Positions 28,715 to 40,618 of a DNA stretch of 64,000 nucleotides are shown piece by piece (the first letter of the stretch is position 1; each line of letters starts with the position of its first letter). The translations under genes were made by a program, and so were the position numbers. The stretch comes from Vreelandella olivaria (GTDB lineage: Bacteria > Pseudomonadota > Gammaproteobacteria > Pseudomonadales > Halomonadaceae), in the NCBI GenBank assembly GCA_004295565.1, contig AP019416.1:1674001-1738000 (forward strand). Direction: 5' to 3'. Below the pieces are notes generated by a model. That model saw only the letters and a program-made list of their open reading frames with translations. It did not search any database and was not told the origin of the DNA.

Positions 28715-29526
28715 TTACTCAGCGTTAGGGAAAAACAGCTGCTGGCCATCCACTTTATAATCCGCAATCGCTTGCTGTCCCTGTTCGGAAACCAACCACT
28801 CGTGCCACTGGGCGGCGAGATCGTGCTTTAGGTGCGGGAAGCGCTCGGTTGAGAGTAGCAGGCTACCGTACTGGTTAAACAATCTCTCATCGCCTTCAAA
28901 CAGCAGGGTAAGGTCTTGTGGGTTGTCAAAGGCGACCCAGGTGGCGCGGTCGGTAAACGTATAGGCGTCCATACCTGCGGCGGTGTTTAGCGTGGGCCCC
29001 ATGCCGCTACCCAATTCACGGTACCACTCACCCTGTGGCGTAACCCCGGCATCTTCCCACAAGCGCAATTCCGCGCGGTTGGTGCCGCTATCGTCCCCGC
29101 GTGAGGCGAAGGGGGACTCACTCTCGGCAATGCGCTGCATGGCATCGATAACGGTTTCGCTATCGCGGATGCCCGCTGGATCATCGCTGGGGCCAACAAT
29201 GACGAAATCGTTGTACATCACATTGAGTCGTTCGGTGGCGTAACCATCGGCCACAAACTGCTCTTCACCGGCGGTGTCGTGAACCAGAAGGCTGTCCGCA
29301 TCGCCGCGGCGGCCAATTTCGAACGCCTGGCCGGTACCCACGGCCACCACGCGCACATCAATTCCGGTCTCTTCGCTGAAGGCGGGAATAATGGCGTCAA
29401 ACAGGCCTGAGTTTTCGGTAGAGGTGGTGGAGGCCAGGGTGATGTAGTCATCGGCAGCCATTAGCGTGCCGCTGATGGTCAGTCCCAGGCTGCCTGCGAA
29501 AACCAGTGCGTAGGTCTTATTCATTT
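28715..29526 (-). CDS. tupA: Tungstate ABC transporter substrate-binding protein
   Basis: An intact periplasmic binding protein of 270 residues. The start at 29526 (MNKTYALVFAG) has AGGAG upstream, followed by a signal peptide with likely cleavage after LMA. The TupA oxyanion-binding signature LASTTSTENSGLFD is near the mature N terminus, and SRGDDSGTNRAE provides the second ligand strand, as in TupA and WtpA. It is the last gene of tupB-tupC-tupA. Molybdate-type ModA usually lacks TTSTxxSG, which favours tungstate. Confidence 0.9.
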
Positions 29527-29632
29527 TCTTGCTCCTTGAGTATGATCCTTCAATATCAGTGCTGCTTGATCTCAGCGTTACCACACCAGTTCACCACGAA
29601 TAAATGCCCCGCTTCACGCGAGGTGGGAGTGG

Positions 29633-30307
29633 TTAAAAAGCGTGGGCCGGAGTGTGTTCGAGCAGTTCCCCGTTATGCATAAACACAATGTCATCGGCTA
29701 AACGGCGTGCTTGTTGCAAATCATGGGTGGTCATGACGATACGAGTACCGCTGTGATGAAACTCCCGTACCGCATCTTCGACGGCCTTGATGGCCGCAGG
29801 GTCGAGTGCCGAGGTGGGTTCATCTAAAAACAGTACTTGGGGGTTGAGCAGCCAGGCCCGCGCCAACGCTAAACGCTGCTGCTCGCCGCCGGAAAGCACC
29901 CGCGCAGGCCGTTTGGCTAGGTGTGCTAAGCCAAACTTTTCAAGGGCACTCATCGCCTGGGCTTTTCGGGGTAATGTAGTCAGCTCTGGACGTGCTGCTT
30001 TGTTGATGGCCAGCACATAGGTGAGATTATCCAGCGCAGAGCGGCGTAGCAGCACCGGGCGCTGAAAAACCATCGCTTGCGCGGGCTGTTCGCCTTGCCA
30101 GCGGACTGATCCGCTGGTAGGCGTTAATAGGCCATGGGCCAAGCGCATTAGTAGGCTTTTGCCTGCGCCATTCGGACCCATTATTAGCGTTCGCTGGCAG
30201 CCAACCAAGCGCAGGGTGGTAGGCTTGAGCAGCGTATGGCCGCGATGGATGAAGCCTACGCTATCGAGTTCAAGGGGGAGCGACGGGGGCGTATGACGTG
30301 CGTTCAT
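29633..30307 (-). CDS. tupC: Tungstate ABC transporter ATP-binding protein
   Basis: An intact 224-residue ABC ATPase. Walker A is GPNGAGKS (about residues 44-51), the signature is LSGGEQQRLALARA, Walker B is VLFLDEPTSALD, and the switch histidine is in MTTHDLQQA. There is no C-terminal MOP domain, which fits TupC rather than ModC. Its start overlaps the end of the permease gene by four bases. Powers tungstate uptake with TupB. Confidence 0.9.
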   Translation of the reverse strand: MNARHTPPSLPLELDSVGFIHRGHTLLKPTTLRLVGCQRTLIMGPNGAGKSLLMRLAHGLLTPTSGSVRWQGEQPAQAMVFQRPVLLRRSALDNLTYVLAINKAARPELTTLPRKAQAMSALEKFGLAHLAKRPARVLSGGEQQRLALARAWLLNPQVLFLDEPTSALDPAAIKAVEDAVREFHHSGTRIVMTTHDLQQARRLADDIVFMHNGELLEHTPAHAF

Positions 30308-31006
30308 CCCAGCCGCCTTTTCGCCGTTTCGCCAATGATATGGGCGATCGCGTTAATCATGGTGACCAGGGCGAGCAGGATGATCCCCAAACCTAGCGCC
30401 ATGGGCAGGTTGCCCTTGCTGGTTTCCAGCACAATGCTGGTGGTCATCACCCGGGTGACACCATCGATATTGCCGCCCACAATCATTACCGCGCCCACTT
30501 CAGCGCTGGCGCGGCCGAAGCCCGCTAAAATCACCGTTATCAGCCCAAAGCGCGCATCCCATAGCAGGGTGGGGATCATACGCAGGCGCGTCAGCCCCAA
30601 GGAGTTCAATTGTTCGGCATACTCGCCGTGGAGCGCCTCGACCTGCTGGCGGGTAAGGGCGGCGATAATGGGCATTACCAGAATCACCTGAGCGATCACC
30701 ATCGCCGTGGGGGTAAACAGCAGCCCCACTCGCCCAGGGGCCTGCGCGCGAAAGCAACAGGTAGACACAAAGACCAGCCACGACGGGCGGTAAGCCCATT
30801 AGAGCATTCAGGGCGACAATCACGACGTTACGTCCAGGAAAACGCCATAGCGCCAGGGCGGCGCCTAAGGGCAGGGCTATCAGGCTGGCGATCACTACCG
30901 CCATCAGCGATACCTGCAGCGAGAGCGTTACAATGGAGATGAGCGCACTATCCATACCCAGGATCAGGGCGAGGGCGGTACTAAAAGCGTTGTCACTGGT
31001 CAGCAT
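30304..31006 (-). CDS. tupB: Tungstate ABC transporter permease
   Basis: An inner-membrane permease of about 234 residues and five to six helices. One frame break near 30740 splits the N-terminal half (ALNALMGLPPVVAGLCVYLLLS) from the rest (LLFTPTAMVIAQVILVMPIIAAL). The ATPase-contact EAA-like loop is around TLLWDARFGLITVILAGFGRASAEVGA. It is the first gene of the tup operon, divergent from a regulator gene, with three direct repeats in the gap. Confidence 0.87.
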
Positions 31007-31023
31007 TGAGCGTCGGCATCATT

Positions 31024-31065
31024 GTTGTTTGGCAGCGGTTGTTTGAGAGCTGTTGTTTGAGAATT
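31024..31065. repeat. Three 14-bp direct repeats between tupB and its regulator
   Basis: GTTGTTT begins exactly at 31024, 31038 and 31052, each followed by seven bases (GGCAGCG, GAGAGCT, GAGAATT). The array ends 18 bases from the tupB ATG. It could be a direct-repeat binding site, since 14 bp is more than one helical turn, or a slippage product. Confidence 0.6.
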
Positions 31066-31203
31066 GGCGTGTAAAAACAATTGCGCAATAAGTGGCATGA
31101 TGTACCGTAAAATGACTAAATGCACCCAGGCCTGAAATTGGTGCAGTTTTATGCAGTCTTAAACAGGGGCAGTGGTGTGCCACGCAATGAGGTCTCCATC
31201 GCG

Positions 31204-32090
31204 ATGTTTGAACGACATGCTTATTTGACTACCGCAGAAGTCGCTGGCTACCTGCGCTTAAAAGAGCGCAAGGTGTATGACCTGGTGCGCCAAGGTCAGA
31301 TTCCGTGCAGCCGGATAACGGGAAAGCTGCTGTTTCCCCGCCAGCAAATAGACCTATGGGTGTTGAATCACTTGGAAGGTGATCAGGCGCAGCGTTTATC
31401 AGTGCCGCTCGTGGTGGCCGGTAGCCAGGATCCGCTGTTGGAGTGGGCTATTCGGGAAAGTGGCTCTGATCTGGCGATGCTCTGCCAAGGCAGTGGCGAC
31501 GGCGTACGACGGTTGCTTGACGGCAAGGCGATGTTGGCGGGTATTCATCTGCTCGATGCTTCCACCCAACGCTACAACGAACCCGATGCACTCGGCTTAA
31601 GCGGCATGCGTGATCTATTGATAGTGCGCTGGGCCAAGCGTCGTCAGGGGCTGCTTTTGCCAGCTGGCAATCCGCTGAAGATCACCAGGCTGAGTGATTT
31701 AAAACGAACCGGCGTCCGTGTGGCCCATCGTCAGCCAGATGCTGGGGCAGCAAGGCTGCTGAGCTGTTTGCTAAGCCAAGCAGGGATAGAGAGCACGGCG
31801 CTGGACTGGGCCCCTCACGCCTCCTTAAACGAGGATGATTTGGCGCTCAGCATTGGTCAGGGCGAGGCCGATGTTGGGCTGGGGTTGAAGCCGCTGCCCA
31901 TCGCCAGCAATTGGACTTCGTTCCCCTTTGCGAGGAGCCGTTTGATTTAATCATGCGGCGGCGCAGCTATTTCGAGCCTTCTATACAGCGTCTGTTGGCG
32001 TTTGCGCATCAAGCCCGCTTTGCGGAGCGTGCAGCACAGTTAGGTGGTTATAATCTCGCTGACATAGGTAAGATCGTACATAACGCTTAG
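31204..32090 (+). CDS. One-component regulator: helix-turn-helix plus oxyanion-binding PBP-like domain
   Basis: About 295 residues. The N-terminal excisionase/MerR-type DNA-binding domain reads YLTTAEVAGYLRLKERKVYDLVRQGQIPC, followed by the ITGKLLFPRQQID wing. The rest is a periplasmic-binding-protein-like domain (VVAGSQDPLLEWAI, then GMRDLLIVRWAKRRQGLLLP) like those in molybdate/tungstate-sensing regulators. A frame break near 31905 hides the C terminus, which continues as FVPLCEEPFDLIM to a stop at 32088-32090. An upstream in-frame ATG at 31120 is possible, but the 31204 start matches where homology begins. Being divergent from tupBCA, it probably senses tungstate or molybdate and controls that operon. 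Confidence 0.8.
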
Positions 32091-32196
32091 CACAGGGCCG
32101 ATAGCCTCGATTCATTAGCAGGGTAGCTTGACGCTGTTGCTATATGCGCCACACTAGTGGAGCGTTACAGACGCAAATCATCACGAAAAGGAGAGC

Positions 32197-32763
32197 ATGA
32201 TGAAACAAGCACTGAATGGTAAACGAGTGGCTATTTTAGCCGCCGCTGGTTTTGAAGAGTCTGAGTTGAGCGTGCCGCGTGCCGCGCTGCAGAAAGAGGG
32301 CGTTGAGGTTCACGTGGTGACCCCCGATGGCGAGGGAATTAAGGCTTGGGCGGAAACCGACTGGGGCGATACCTACGAGGCTGATAAAGCCCTTTCAGAT
32401 GCCAGTGAGTCTGACTACCACGCGTTGGTACTGCCCGGTGGCTTATTCAATCCCGATGAGCTGCGCACCAACGACGAGGCATTAAGCTTTGTAAAAGCGT
32501 TTTTCCAAGCCGGTAAGCCCGTGGCAGCGATTTGCCATGCCCCATGGATACTGATCAATGCAGGCGTAGTGGAAGGCCGTCGTATGACCTCCGTTCCTAG
32601 CGTTGCACAAGACCTGCTCAATGCTGGTGCTGAATGGGTGGATGAGCCTGTCGTTGTTGATAGCGGGCTAGTGACCAGCCGCACACCGAAAGACTTGGAT
32701 GCCTTCAATGCCAAGTTACTTGAAGAGCTTCAGGAAGGGCGTCACTCCGGTCAACACGCTTGA
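32197..32763 (+). CDS. DJ-1/PfpI family protein (YhbO-like)
   Basis: An intact 188-residue cytoplasmic protein. The nucleophile-elbow cysteine is C113 in AAICHAPW, with the upstream glutamate in GFEESELSVP and VLPGGLFNPD. Members have been described as glyoxalase/deglycase or chaperone stress proteins. An AAAGGAG site precedes the double ATG. Its stop overlaps the next gene's start (TGATG), making a two-gene unit with the App1-type phosphatase. Confidence 0.88.
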   Translation: MMKQALNGKRVAILAAAGFEESELSVPRAALQKEGVEVHVVTPDGEGIKAWAETDWGDTYEADKALSDASESDYHALVLPGGLFNPDELRTNDEALSFVKAFFQAGKPVAAICHAPWILINAGVVEGRRMTSVPSVAQDLLNAGAEWVDEPVVVDSGLVTSRTPKDLDAFNAKLLEELQEGRHSGQHA

Positions 32764-33881
32764 TGGGCATACTGCGTCAGTGGGCAAGCTTTGTTAAAAG
32801 GCTTGTCCACGTTATTGCCAAGCCTGTCAAAGGAGACAGTAGCCGCGGTGGCATGGTGGTTCACCCTTACCGCGGCTACGGTTCCCAGCGTGAAATATTT
32901 GTTATGGGCCGGGTGTTTCGCCAAGCTGCGCTAGGCCGAGCAATCCCACGCCACGGCATGTTGCGCGATACTGCAGACGTTGCCCGGCGAGTTCTGCGCC
33001 GGGGGCTGGCCGAGGCGCAGGTGGAAATTCATATCGGTGAGAATCAGCTTTGCGTCGGCACGGATCGAGATGGCTACTTCGACGTCCACTTACCGATTAG
33101 TCACACCCTGCCCATTGATGTCTCCTGGCACCGCGCCGATATTTTAGTGCACTGCCCAGGGCAGACGCCGGTGCGAACTCACGTAGAAGTTTACGTACCT
33201 CCGCCTGAAGCGGATTTGCTGATCATCAGCGATATCGATGACACCGTGATGTTTACCGGCGTGGCGGAAAAGCTCAAAATGCTGTATCGCCTATTTGTTA
33301 AAAAACCCCACCGTCGCACTGCTTTTCCCGGTGTCGCATCGCTTTATCAGGCGCTCCATCGTGGCGTGAGTGAGCGCGCCGAACGGCCCATTCTGTATGT
33401 CTCCCGGGGGCCTTGGGCCATTTACGAAATGCTCGAAACCTTTTTCAGATCAATCGTATTCCCGTTGGGCCGATTATTTTTTTTACGCGAGTGGGGCATC
33501 TCGTTGCGCCGCCCATGGCCGCGGCGTGCCGAAGAGCACAAGCGTGATCTGATCGACCGCATGTTGACCCTCTACAGCGAGATGCCCTGCATTCTGATCG
33601 GCGACAGCGGTCAGCACGACCCGGAAGTCTATTTCGAAATCGTGAAAGCCTACCCTGACCGGATAAAAGCCATCTATATCCGCCGGGTGGATAAAAACCC
33701 CAAGCGTGAGCAGGCTATCCAGCGGTTGCGGGATGAGCTGGTGGGTACCCAGTGTGAGCTGGTGTTAGCCGCCGATAGCGTTCTGATTGCCGAGCATGCC
33801 CACGCCCAGGGCGATATCTCTGCCCACGGCTTAGCGGCGGTCAAGCGTGACGTGGAGGAGCATCGCAACACGCCTGCATAA
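32763..33881 (+). CDS. App1-type phosphatase domain protein (DUF2183)
   Basis: An intact 372-residue protein with the App1 phosphatidate-phosphatase-like catalytic domain. The HAD-like signature is LLIISDIDDTVMFTG, followed by SRGPWAIYEML and ILIGDSGQHDPEVY, matching DxDxT phosphatase motifs I to IV. An N-terminal beta-rich region (about residues 45-150, with DRDGYFDVHL) precedes it, as in other bacterial members. App1 in yeast dephosphorylates phosphatidic acid; the bacterial substrate is not established. It is translationally coupled to the DJ-1/PfpI gene. Confidence 0.85.
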   Translation: MGILRQWASFVKRLVHVIAKPVKGDSSRGGMVVHPYRGYGSQREIFVMGRVFRQAALGRAIPRHGMLRDTADVARRVLRRGLAEAQVEIHIGENQLCVGTDRDGYFDVHLPISHTLPIDVSWHRADILVHCPGQTPVRTHVEVYVPPPEADLLIISDIDDTVMFTGVAEKLKMLYRLFVKKPHRRTAFPGVASLYQALHRGVSERAERPILYVSRGPWAIYEMLETFFRSIVFPLGRLFFLREWGISLRRPWPRRAEEHKRDLIDRMLTLYSEMPCILIGDSGQHDPEVYFEIVKAYPDRIKAIYIRRVDKNPKREQAIQRLRDELVGTQCELVLAADSVLIAEHAHAQGDISAHGLAAVKRDVEEHRNTPA

Positions 33882-34025
33882 CCCCACCCTCACACAACGC
33901 TGTTGCCAAGCCAGTCCCCATGGTAAAAGCTAAGCTGATAAGCACTTATCTGATAAGCGCTAGGCTGAGAAAAAACTGTTGACCGTCGGTTGTCTAACGG
34001 CGGTTGTTGATGGATAGAGACTGCC

Positions 34026-34702
34026 ATGGTTGTTCTGCTGATCATTTTCGCACTGGTTGTTTTTGTGCTCCCCCAATGCATGGGCCAAGTGGGTGCTCAA
34101 ACGCCATACTCGTGGTCGTGACGACTACCCTGGCACTGGGGCAGAGCTTGCCGATCATTTGCTGCGCCGACTGGGTATTGAGGGCGCGAGTGTCGAGCGC
34201 ACCGAGTTCGGTGACCACTACGACCCGGAAACCCGCTGTGTGCGGCTTTCCCCGGATAATTACGACGGCCGTTCGCTAACCGCCGTCACCGTCGCTGCCC
34301 ACGAGGTAGGCCACGCTATTCAGCACTATCAGGGGTATGCGCCGCTGCTGGCGCGCAGTCGGTTAGTGGGCGTGGCGCAAAAAGCCGAAAAAACTCGGCG
34401 CTATACTGATGGTGGCTGCGCCTTTTCTATTTCTACTAACGCGTTTGCCGGGTGGTTTGGCGGTAGTGATTGCCATCGCCGTCATTAGCTTTGGCACCGC
34501 CGCATTGGTGCATCTAGTCACCCTACCGGTCGAGTTCGATGCCAGTTTTAACCGCGCACTGCCGCTGCTTAAAGAGTACGTGCCGCCTTACGATATGCCC
34601 GGCGCCCGCCATGTGTTAACCGCCTGCGCCTTTACCTACGTGGCTGCCTCACTTGCCAGCGTTATGAATCTGGGACGCTGGCTGGTGATTTTACGGCGGT
34701 GA
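34026..34702 (+). CDS. Zinc metallopeptidase, membrane bound (YugP-like)
   Basis: A membrane protease of about 225 residues. The N-terminal helix is VVLLIIFALVVFVLP, and the zinc site is AAHEVGHAIQH, with a downstream acidic region. Two further helices follow (LMVAAPFLFLLT and VIAIAVISFGTAALVHLVTLP), and TLPVEFDASFNRAL is a family hallmark. Frame breaks lie near 34073 and 34395. The substrate is unknown; relatives are neutral zinc peptidases of the Zn_peptidase_2 family. Confidence 0.85.
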
Positions 34703-34721
34703 GTTTGAAAGTGTGCAGCGC

Positions 34722-35732
34722 CTACCCCAGCTTATTCGCCAAAATCACCGCCCTTCTGGGCGCAGGGTAGCCTTCAATGGTGCGGGTGCAGTCTTCTGGG
34801 TCAAGAAAATCCGCCAGCGACTGGTAAGTCATCCACTCCGTCGATCGCTGCTCGTCTAACGTGGTAATGGCTTCGTCCACCACGCGCACATTGGTAAAAC
34901 CACAGCGCTCCAGCCAGTGGCACAGCGCTTTGGAAGAGGGCAGGAAGTAGACGTTGGGCATGGCGGCATAACGTTCGCCGGGCACAAATACGGTCTGCTC
35001 GTCGCCTTCAACTACCAGGGTTTCCAGCACTAGCTCGCCGCCCGGAACTAACGCGGCTTTTAGCTGCTGAAGATGTTCCAACGGGGCAGGGCGATGGTAG
35101 AGCACGCCCATGGAAAATACCGTATCGAAAAAGCCCAGATTCTCGGGCACATCCTCGATGCCCACTGGCAAAAACTGTGTTCTGCCCTCGTCAGCATCGC
35201 CGACGAAGTGGCGTACCGCCTGAAACTGCCAGTAGAAACGCGGCGAAGGGTCGATCACCAGCACAAAAGCAGCGCCCGCACCTGCCATCCGCCAGGCGTG
35301 GTAGCCGCTACCGCCGCCGACATCGAGCACTTTGCGATATTTTAGCGGTGCCAGATGCGGCGCCACTCTCTGCCACTTCCAGTCTGAGCGCCACTCGGTG
35401 TCAATATGAATGCCGCCCAGTTGAAAAGGGCCTTTACGCCACGGGGCGAGCTTTCTCAGTAGATTAAAGCACTGGCGCTGCTGGCTATCGCTAAGATCAA
35501 GATCAACGCTGACGGTGTCGCTATTTAAATCCACGCGTCGCTCGGCGGGCAACGCTGGAAGCTTGGCCACGGCTTTTTCCCAGGCGGATAAATCGCCATG
35601 GCGGTTACGGTCAAGCCCGTGCGCTAGCTGCTCGGGAAGCTTCGCTAGCCAGGGTGTTAGCGAGGCATCAAGCGTGGCTTGATCCAAAAACGCCTGATAA
35701 ATCGCGCGATGATCGTCGGATAACGGCGCCAC
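34722..35732 (-). CDS. cmoB: tRNA uridine-34 carboxymethyltransferase
   Basis: An intact 336-residue enzyme that transfers the carboxymethyl group of carboxy-SAM to 5-hydroxyuridine at tRNA position 34. The motif is KVLDVGGGSGYHAWRMAGAGA, with GPFQLGGIHIDTEWRSDWKW and the VYFLPSSKALCHWLERCGF segment typical of CmoB. It starts two bases after cmoA on the same strand. Confidence 0.95.
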   Translation of the reverse strand: MAPLSDDHRAIYQAFLDQATLDASLTPWLAKLPEQLAHGLDRNRHGDLSAWEKAVAKLPALPAERRVDLNSDTVSVDLDLSDSQQRQCFNLLRKLAPWRKGPFQLGGIHIDTEWRSDWKWQRVAPHLAPLKYRKVLDVGGGSGYHAWRMAGAGAAFVLVIDPSPRFYWQFQAVRHFVGDADEGRTQFLPVGIEDVPENLGFFDTVFSMGVLYHRPAPLEHLQQLKAALVPGGELVLETLVVEGDEQTVFVPGERYAAMPNVYFLPSSKALCHWLERCGFTNVRVVDEAITTLDEQRSTEWMTYQSLADFLDPEDCTRTIEGYPAPRRAVILANKLG

Positions 35733-35734
35733 CT

Positions 35735-36478
35735 TTAACCCTCCTTAAACGCAATTAGCGAGGCAAAGTTGAGGTACTGAAACCAGGTCATTGAGCGCGG
35801 AAATCCGGCTTGCTTTAGGCGCCCATGCAGCGCATCAAGCGTGTCGGGCACTAGCACATTCTCAAGGGCGGTGCGCTTCTGGCTGATCTCTAAATCGCTG
35901 TAGCCATTGGCGCGCTTAAAGTCGTGGTAGCGCTCGACCCGCCAGGCGTTGTCGCGCTCGTCGGCATCCACGGTTTTCTCCGAGAGAATCAGTACGCCGC
36001 CCGGTTCCAGCGCTGCATAAAGCCGTGTTAATAGTGCATCACGGTCTGCCGCAGGCAGAAATTGCAGGGTAAAATTGAGAATGATCATGCCCGAAGGCGC
36101 ATACTCCAGAGTACGAATGTCGGCTTCTTCTACCTGCATAGCGTACGCTGGGCACTCGTCAGCAAAGGTTTGCCGAGCCTGGGCGACCATGGCAGGCGAT
36201 AGATCAACGCCTGTATAGCGAAAGGCGTCAGGCGCCAGCGCCCCTGCCAGTGCAAGTCCGGAAGCGCCCAGCGAGCAGCCCAGATCATAGACATGGGCGC
36301 CATGGCGCAGGTGGCGCTGGGCAATTAGGCTCAGCATGCCGAGAATTTGCCCATAGCCGGGTACCGATCGGCGGATCATGTCAGGGAAGCAGGCGACTAC
36401 CTTTTCATCGAAAGAGAACCGCGCTACTCGGTCAAGGGGTGTCGAAAAGATAGCGTCACGGTAAGATGCATCACTCAT
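35735..36478 (-). CDS. cmoA: Carboxy-S-adenosyl-L-methionine synthase
   Basis: An intact enzyme of 247 residues from ATG 36478 (MSDASYRDAIFSTPLDRVARFSFDE split). It makes carboxy-SAM from SAM and prephenate. VYDLGCSLGASGLALA is the cofactor site, with NFTLQFLP and YLNFASLIAFK near the end as in CmoA. The open frame extends further upstream, but this start gives the family's usual length. Operon with cmoB. Confidence 0.95.
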   Translation of the reverse strand: MSDASYRDAIFSTPLDRVARFSFDEKVVACFPDMIRRSVPGYGQILGMLSLIAQRHLRHGAHVYDLGCSLGASGLALAGALAPDAFRYTGVDLSPAMVAQARQTFADECPAYAMQVEEADIRTLEYAPSGMIILNFTLQFLPAADRDALLTRLYAALEPGGVLILSEKTVDADERDNAWRVERYHDFKRANGYSDLEISQKRTALENVLVPDTLDALHGRLKQAGFPRSMTWFQYLNFASLIAFKEG

Positions 36479-36619
36479 GGGCAAGCCGGGATTATGGAAA
36501 AGGCGTGCTAGTTTACGCGCCCTGAATTGACTAGAACAGGCCTGGCTAGCACAGACTCGCCTAGAACAGCCCTGTTTGATGAACCCCGCTGCAAGGATCG
36601 ACGCCACTGGAGAAGCTAA

Positions 36620-38299
36620 ATGGCCTCAGCATCAAGCGCTACACCCGATACGTTGCCAGCATGGCAGACGTTAAAGCATCACGCTGAAACGCTGCAGCAC
36701 GTTCACCTAAAAACGCTGTTTGGCACCGAGCCCTCGCGTTGGGAGAGTTTTACTCGCCAGGTGGCGGGCTTGACGCTGGATCTCCAAGCAGCGCTGGGAC
36801 GACGATACGCTCGAGCATCTGTTTACGCTGGCCAGCGAAGCGGGCGTACCCTCTGCCATTGAGGCGCTGCTGAGCGGTAAGCGAGTGAACGTCAGTGAGA
36901 ACCGCCCGGCGTTACACACGGCGCTGCGTTTGCCCGCCGATGCGACGCTTGAGGTGGAAGGTGAAGATATCGTCGCCGCCGTGCACGAAAGCCTTGCCCA
37001 AATGGAGCGCCTGGTGTGTCGACTGCACGCAGGACAGTGGCGCGGTGCCACCGGCAAGCCGATTCGGCATGTGGTTAACCTGGGTGTTGGCGGTTCAGAT
37101 CTGGGCCCATTAATGGTTACCCATGCCTTGGCGGATTTCCGCCCCAAAGATATTCATCCGGTGGAGGTGCATTTCGCCTCTACCATGGATGGCTCCCAGT
37201 TAGCGGATTATCTGAGCCGGTTAAATCCTGAAACTACCATCTTTGTGCTGTCGTCCAAATCGTTTACCACTATTGATACGCTCTCCAACGCTAACACTGC
37301 CCGGGAGTGGCTCTTGAGCCGCTTGACCCAGCATGGGGCGACGCCGATTAGCGCTGAGCTGGTGGTGCGTCAGCACTTTATTGGTGTATCGGCGAGCCCT
37401 GAGAAAATGACCGACTGGGGCATTGCGGAGGATCACCAGTTAACCTTCTGGGAGTGGGTGGGCGGACGCTACTCGCTATGGGGCACCATTGGGCTACCGA
37501 TTGCGTTGGTGGTCGGCATGGCGAATTTCCGCGAGTTTTTAGCGGGTGCCCACTCGATGGATCGCCATTTTGCTGAAGCGGAAATGGCGGAGAACCTACC
37601 CGTGCTGTTGGCGTTAGCGGGCATCTGGAACGTCAATTTTCTGGATATCCGCGCCCACTCTATTCTCCCCTACGATGGACGCCTGGAGTATTTCGCGGCT
37701 TACCTTGAACAGCTTGAGATGGAGTCCAACGGCAAGTCGGTCACCCGCCAGGGGCAGCCGGTCAACTACTCCACCTGCCCCGTGCTGTGGGGCAGCTTGG
37801 CCCCAATGCGCAGCACGCGTTCTACCAGTTGCTGCACCAGGGCACTCAGCCGGTGGTGTGCGACTTTATCGCGCCGCTCAAGCGCTATGACGAGGTGGAA
37901 GACCCGGATACCCGCCGTCACCTTAAAACCCAGCACCGTTTGGCACTGGCCAACTGCTTTGCTCAGTCCCGGGTATTAATGCTCGGTGACGACGCCTTGG
38001 AAGACGACGGCCCGCGGCCGGAGCACAAGCGTTATCGTGGCAACCAGCCCTCGACAACGGTGCTGCTTGACCAACTGACGCCCGCCACTCTGGGTTCGCT
38101 TATCGCTCTTTACGAGCACAAGGTCTTTGTTCAGGCGGTGATTTGGGATATCAACCCGTTCGATCAGTGGGGCGTTGAGCTGGGCAAACAGATTGCCACG
38201 GATACCCAAAAGATTATCGACCATGAGGGAGATCTATCGCGGATGGATGCTTCCAGTAAGGGATTGATTGAAGCATTTTGGGCGGCGGAGCAGGAGTGA
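36620..38299 (+). CDS. pgi: Glucose-6-phosphate isomerase
   Basis: About 560 residues, interconverting glucose 6-phosphate and fructose 6-phosphate. [27 protein letters not shown] and the signature [15 protein letters not shown] are visible. The catalytic lysine region is near the C terminus in [11 protein letters not shown]. Frame breaks lie near 36782 and 37793. It is divergent from cmoA and followed by a palindromic repeat before parE. Confidence 0.95.
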
Positions 38300-38340
38300 G
38301 CAGGGTGATTTGTCGCTGGTATATTGTTGGCACATTCAGA

Positions 38341-38450
38341 AAGGGCGCCGTGGGTAAGTCGTAGGGGGGTCATTTGCCATGGATGGCAAATGTAGCGCCC
38401 AGGGATGGGTTTACAGCGCCCCTCGTAGGCTTATCGACGGGGTAGCCCTT
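38341..38450. repeat. Palindromic intergenic repeat element
   Basis: Outer arms AAGGGC (38341-38346) and GCCCTT (38445-38450) enclose a partly self-complementary sequence. Its core is a perfect hairpin, CATTTGCCA (38371-38379) and TGGCAAATG (38384-38392). The CCATGGATGGC core followed by AGGGATGGGTTTACAGCG resembles interspersed palindromes found in many copies in marine gammaproteobacteria. Copy number cannot be judged here. The rest of the 290-base pgi-parE gap holds only the parE upstream region. Confidence 0.55.
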
Positions 38451-38589
38451 TCCGCTTCGCCATTGATAAGCATGGCTAGATATACAGCTTTTGCTTTTCC
38501 GCTATCCTGTGCTTCTTTGCAAGCCGCCAATCACTCGTTTCAGCAATCAATATGGCTGCCAGTACGATTTTTCAGGGAACCGACGTTAC

Positions 38590-40477
<1,888 letters not shown>

Positions 40478-40618
40478 TTACGCAAGCGACAGAGCGTGGT
40501 CGTGTGAATGCGGTGCCGCTGCAACGTTAAGGTTCCTGTTTCTTAAGCCGATAACAACGACAAGGTGTATTGAAATTAATATGCCTGATAAGAACTTCAC
40601 TTTAAAAGGGGAACGACG

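Noticed and set aside
31024-31065. A CRISPR-like array
   Set aside because: The repeats are seven conserved bases at a 14-bp period with no spacers and no cas genes in the window.
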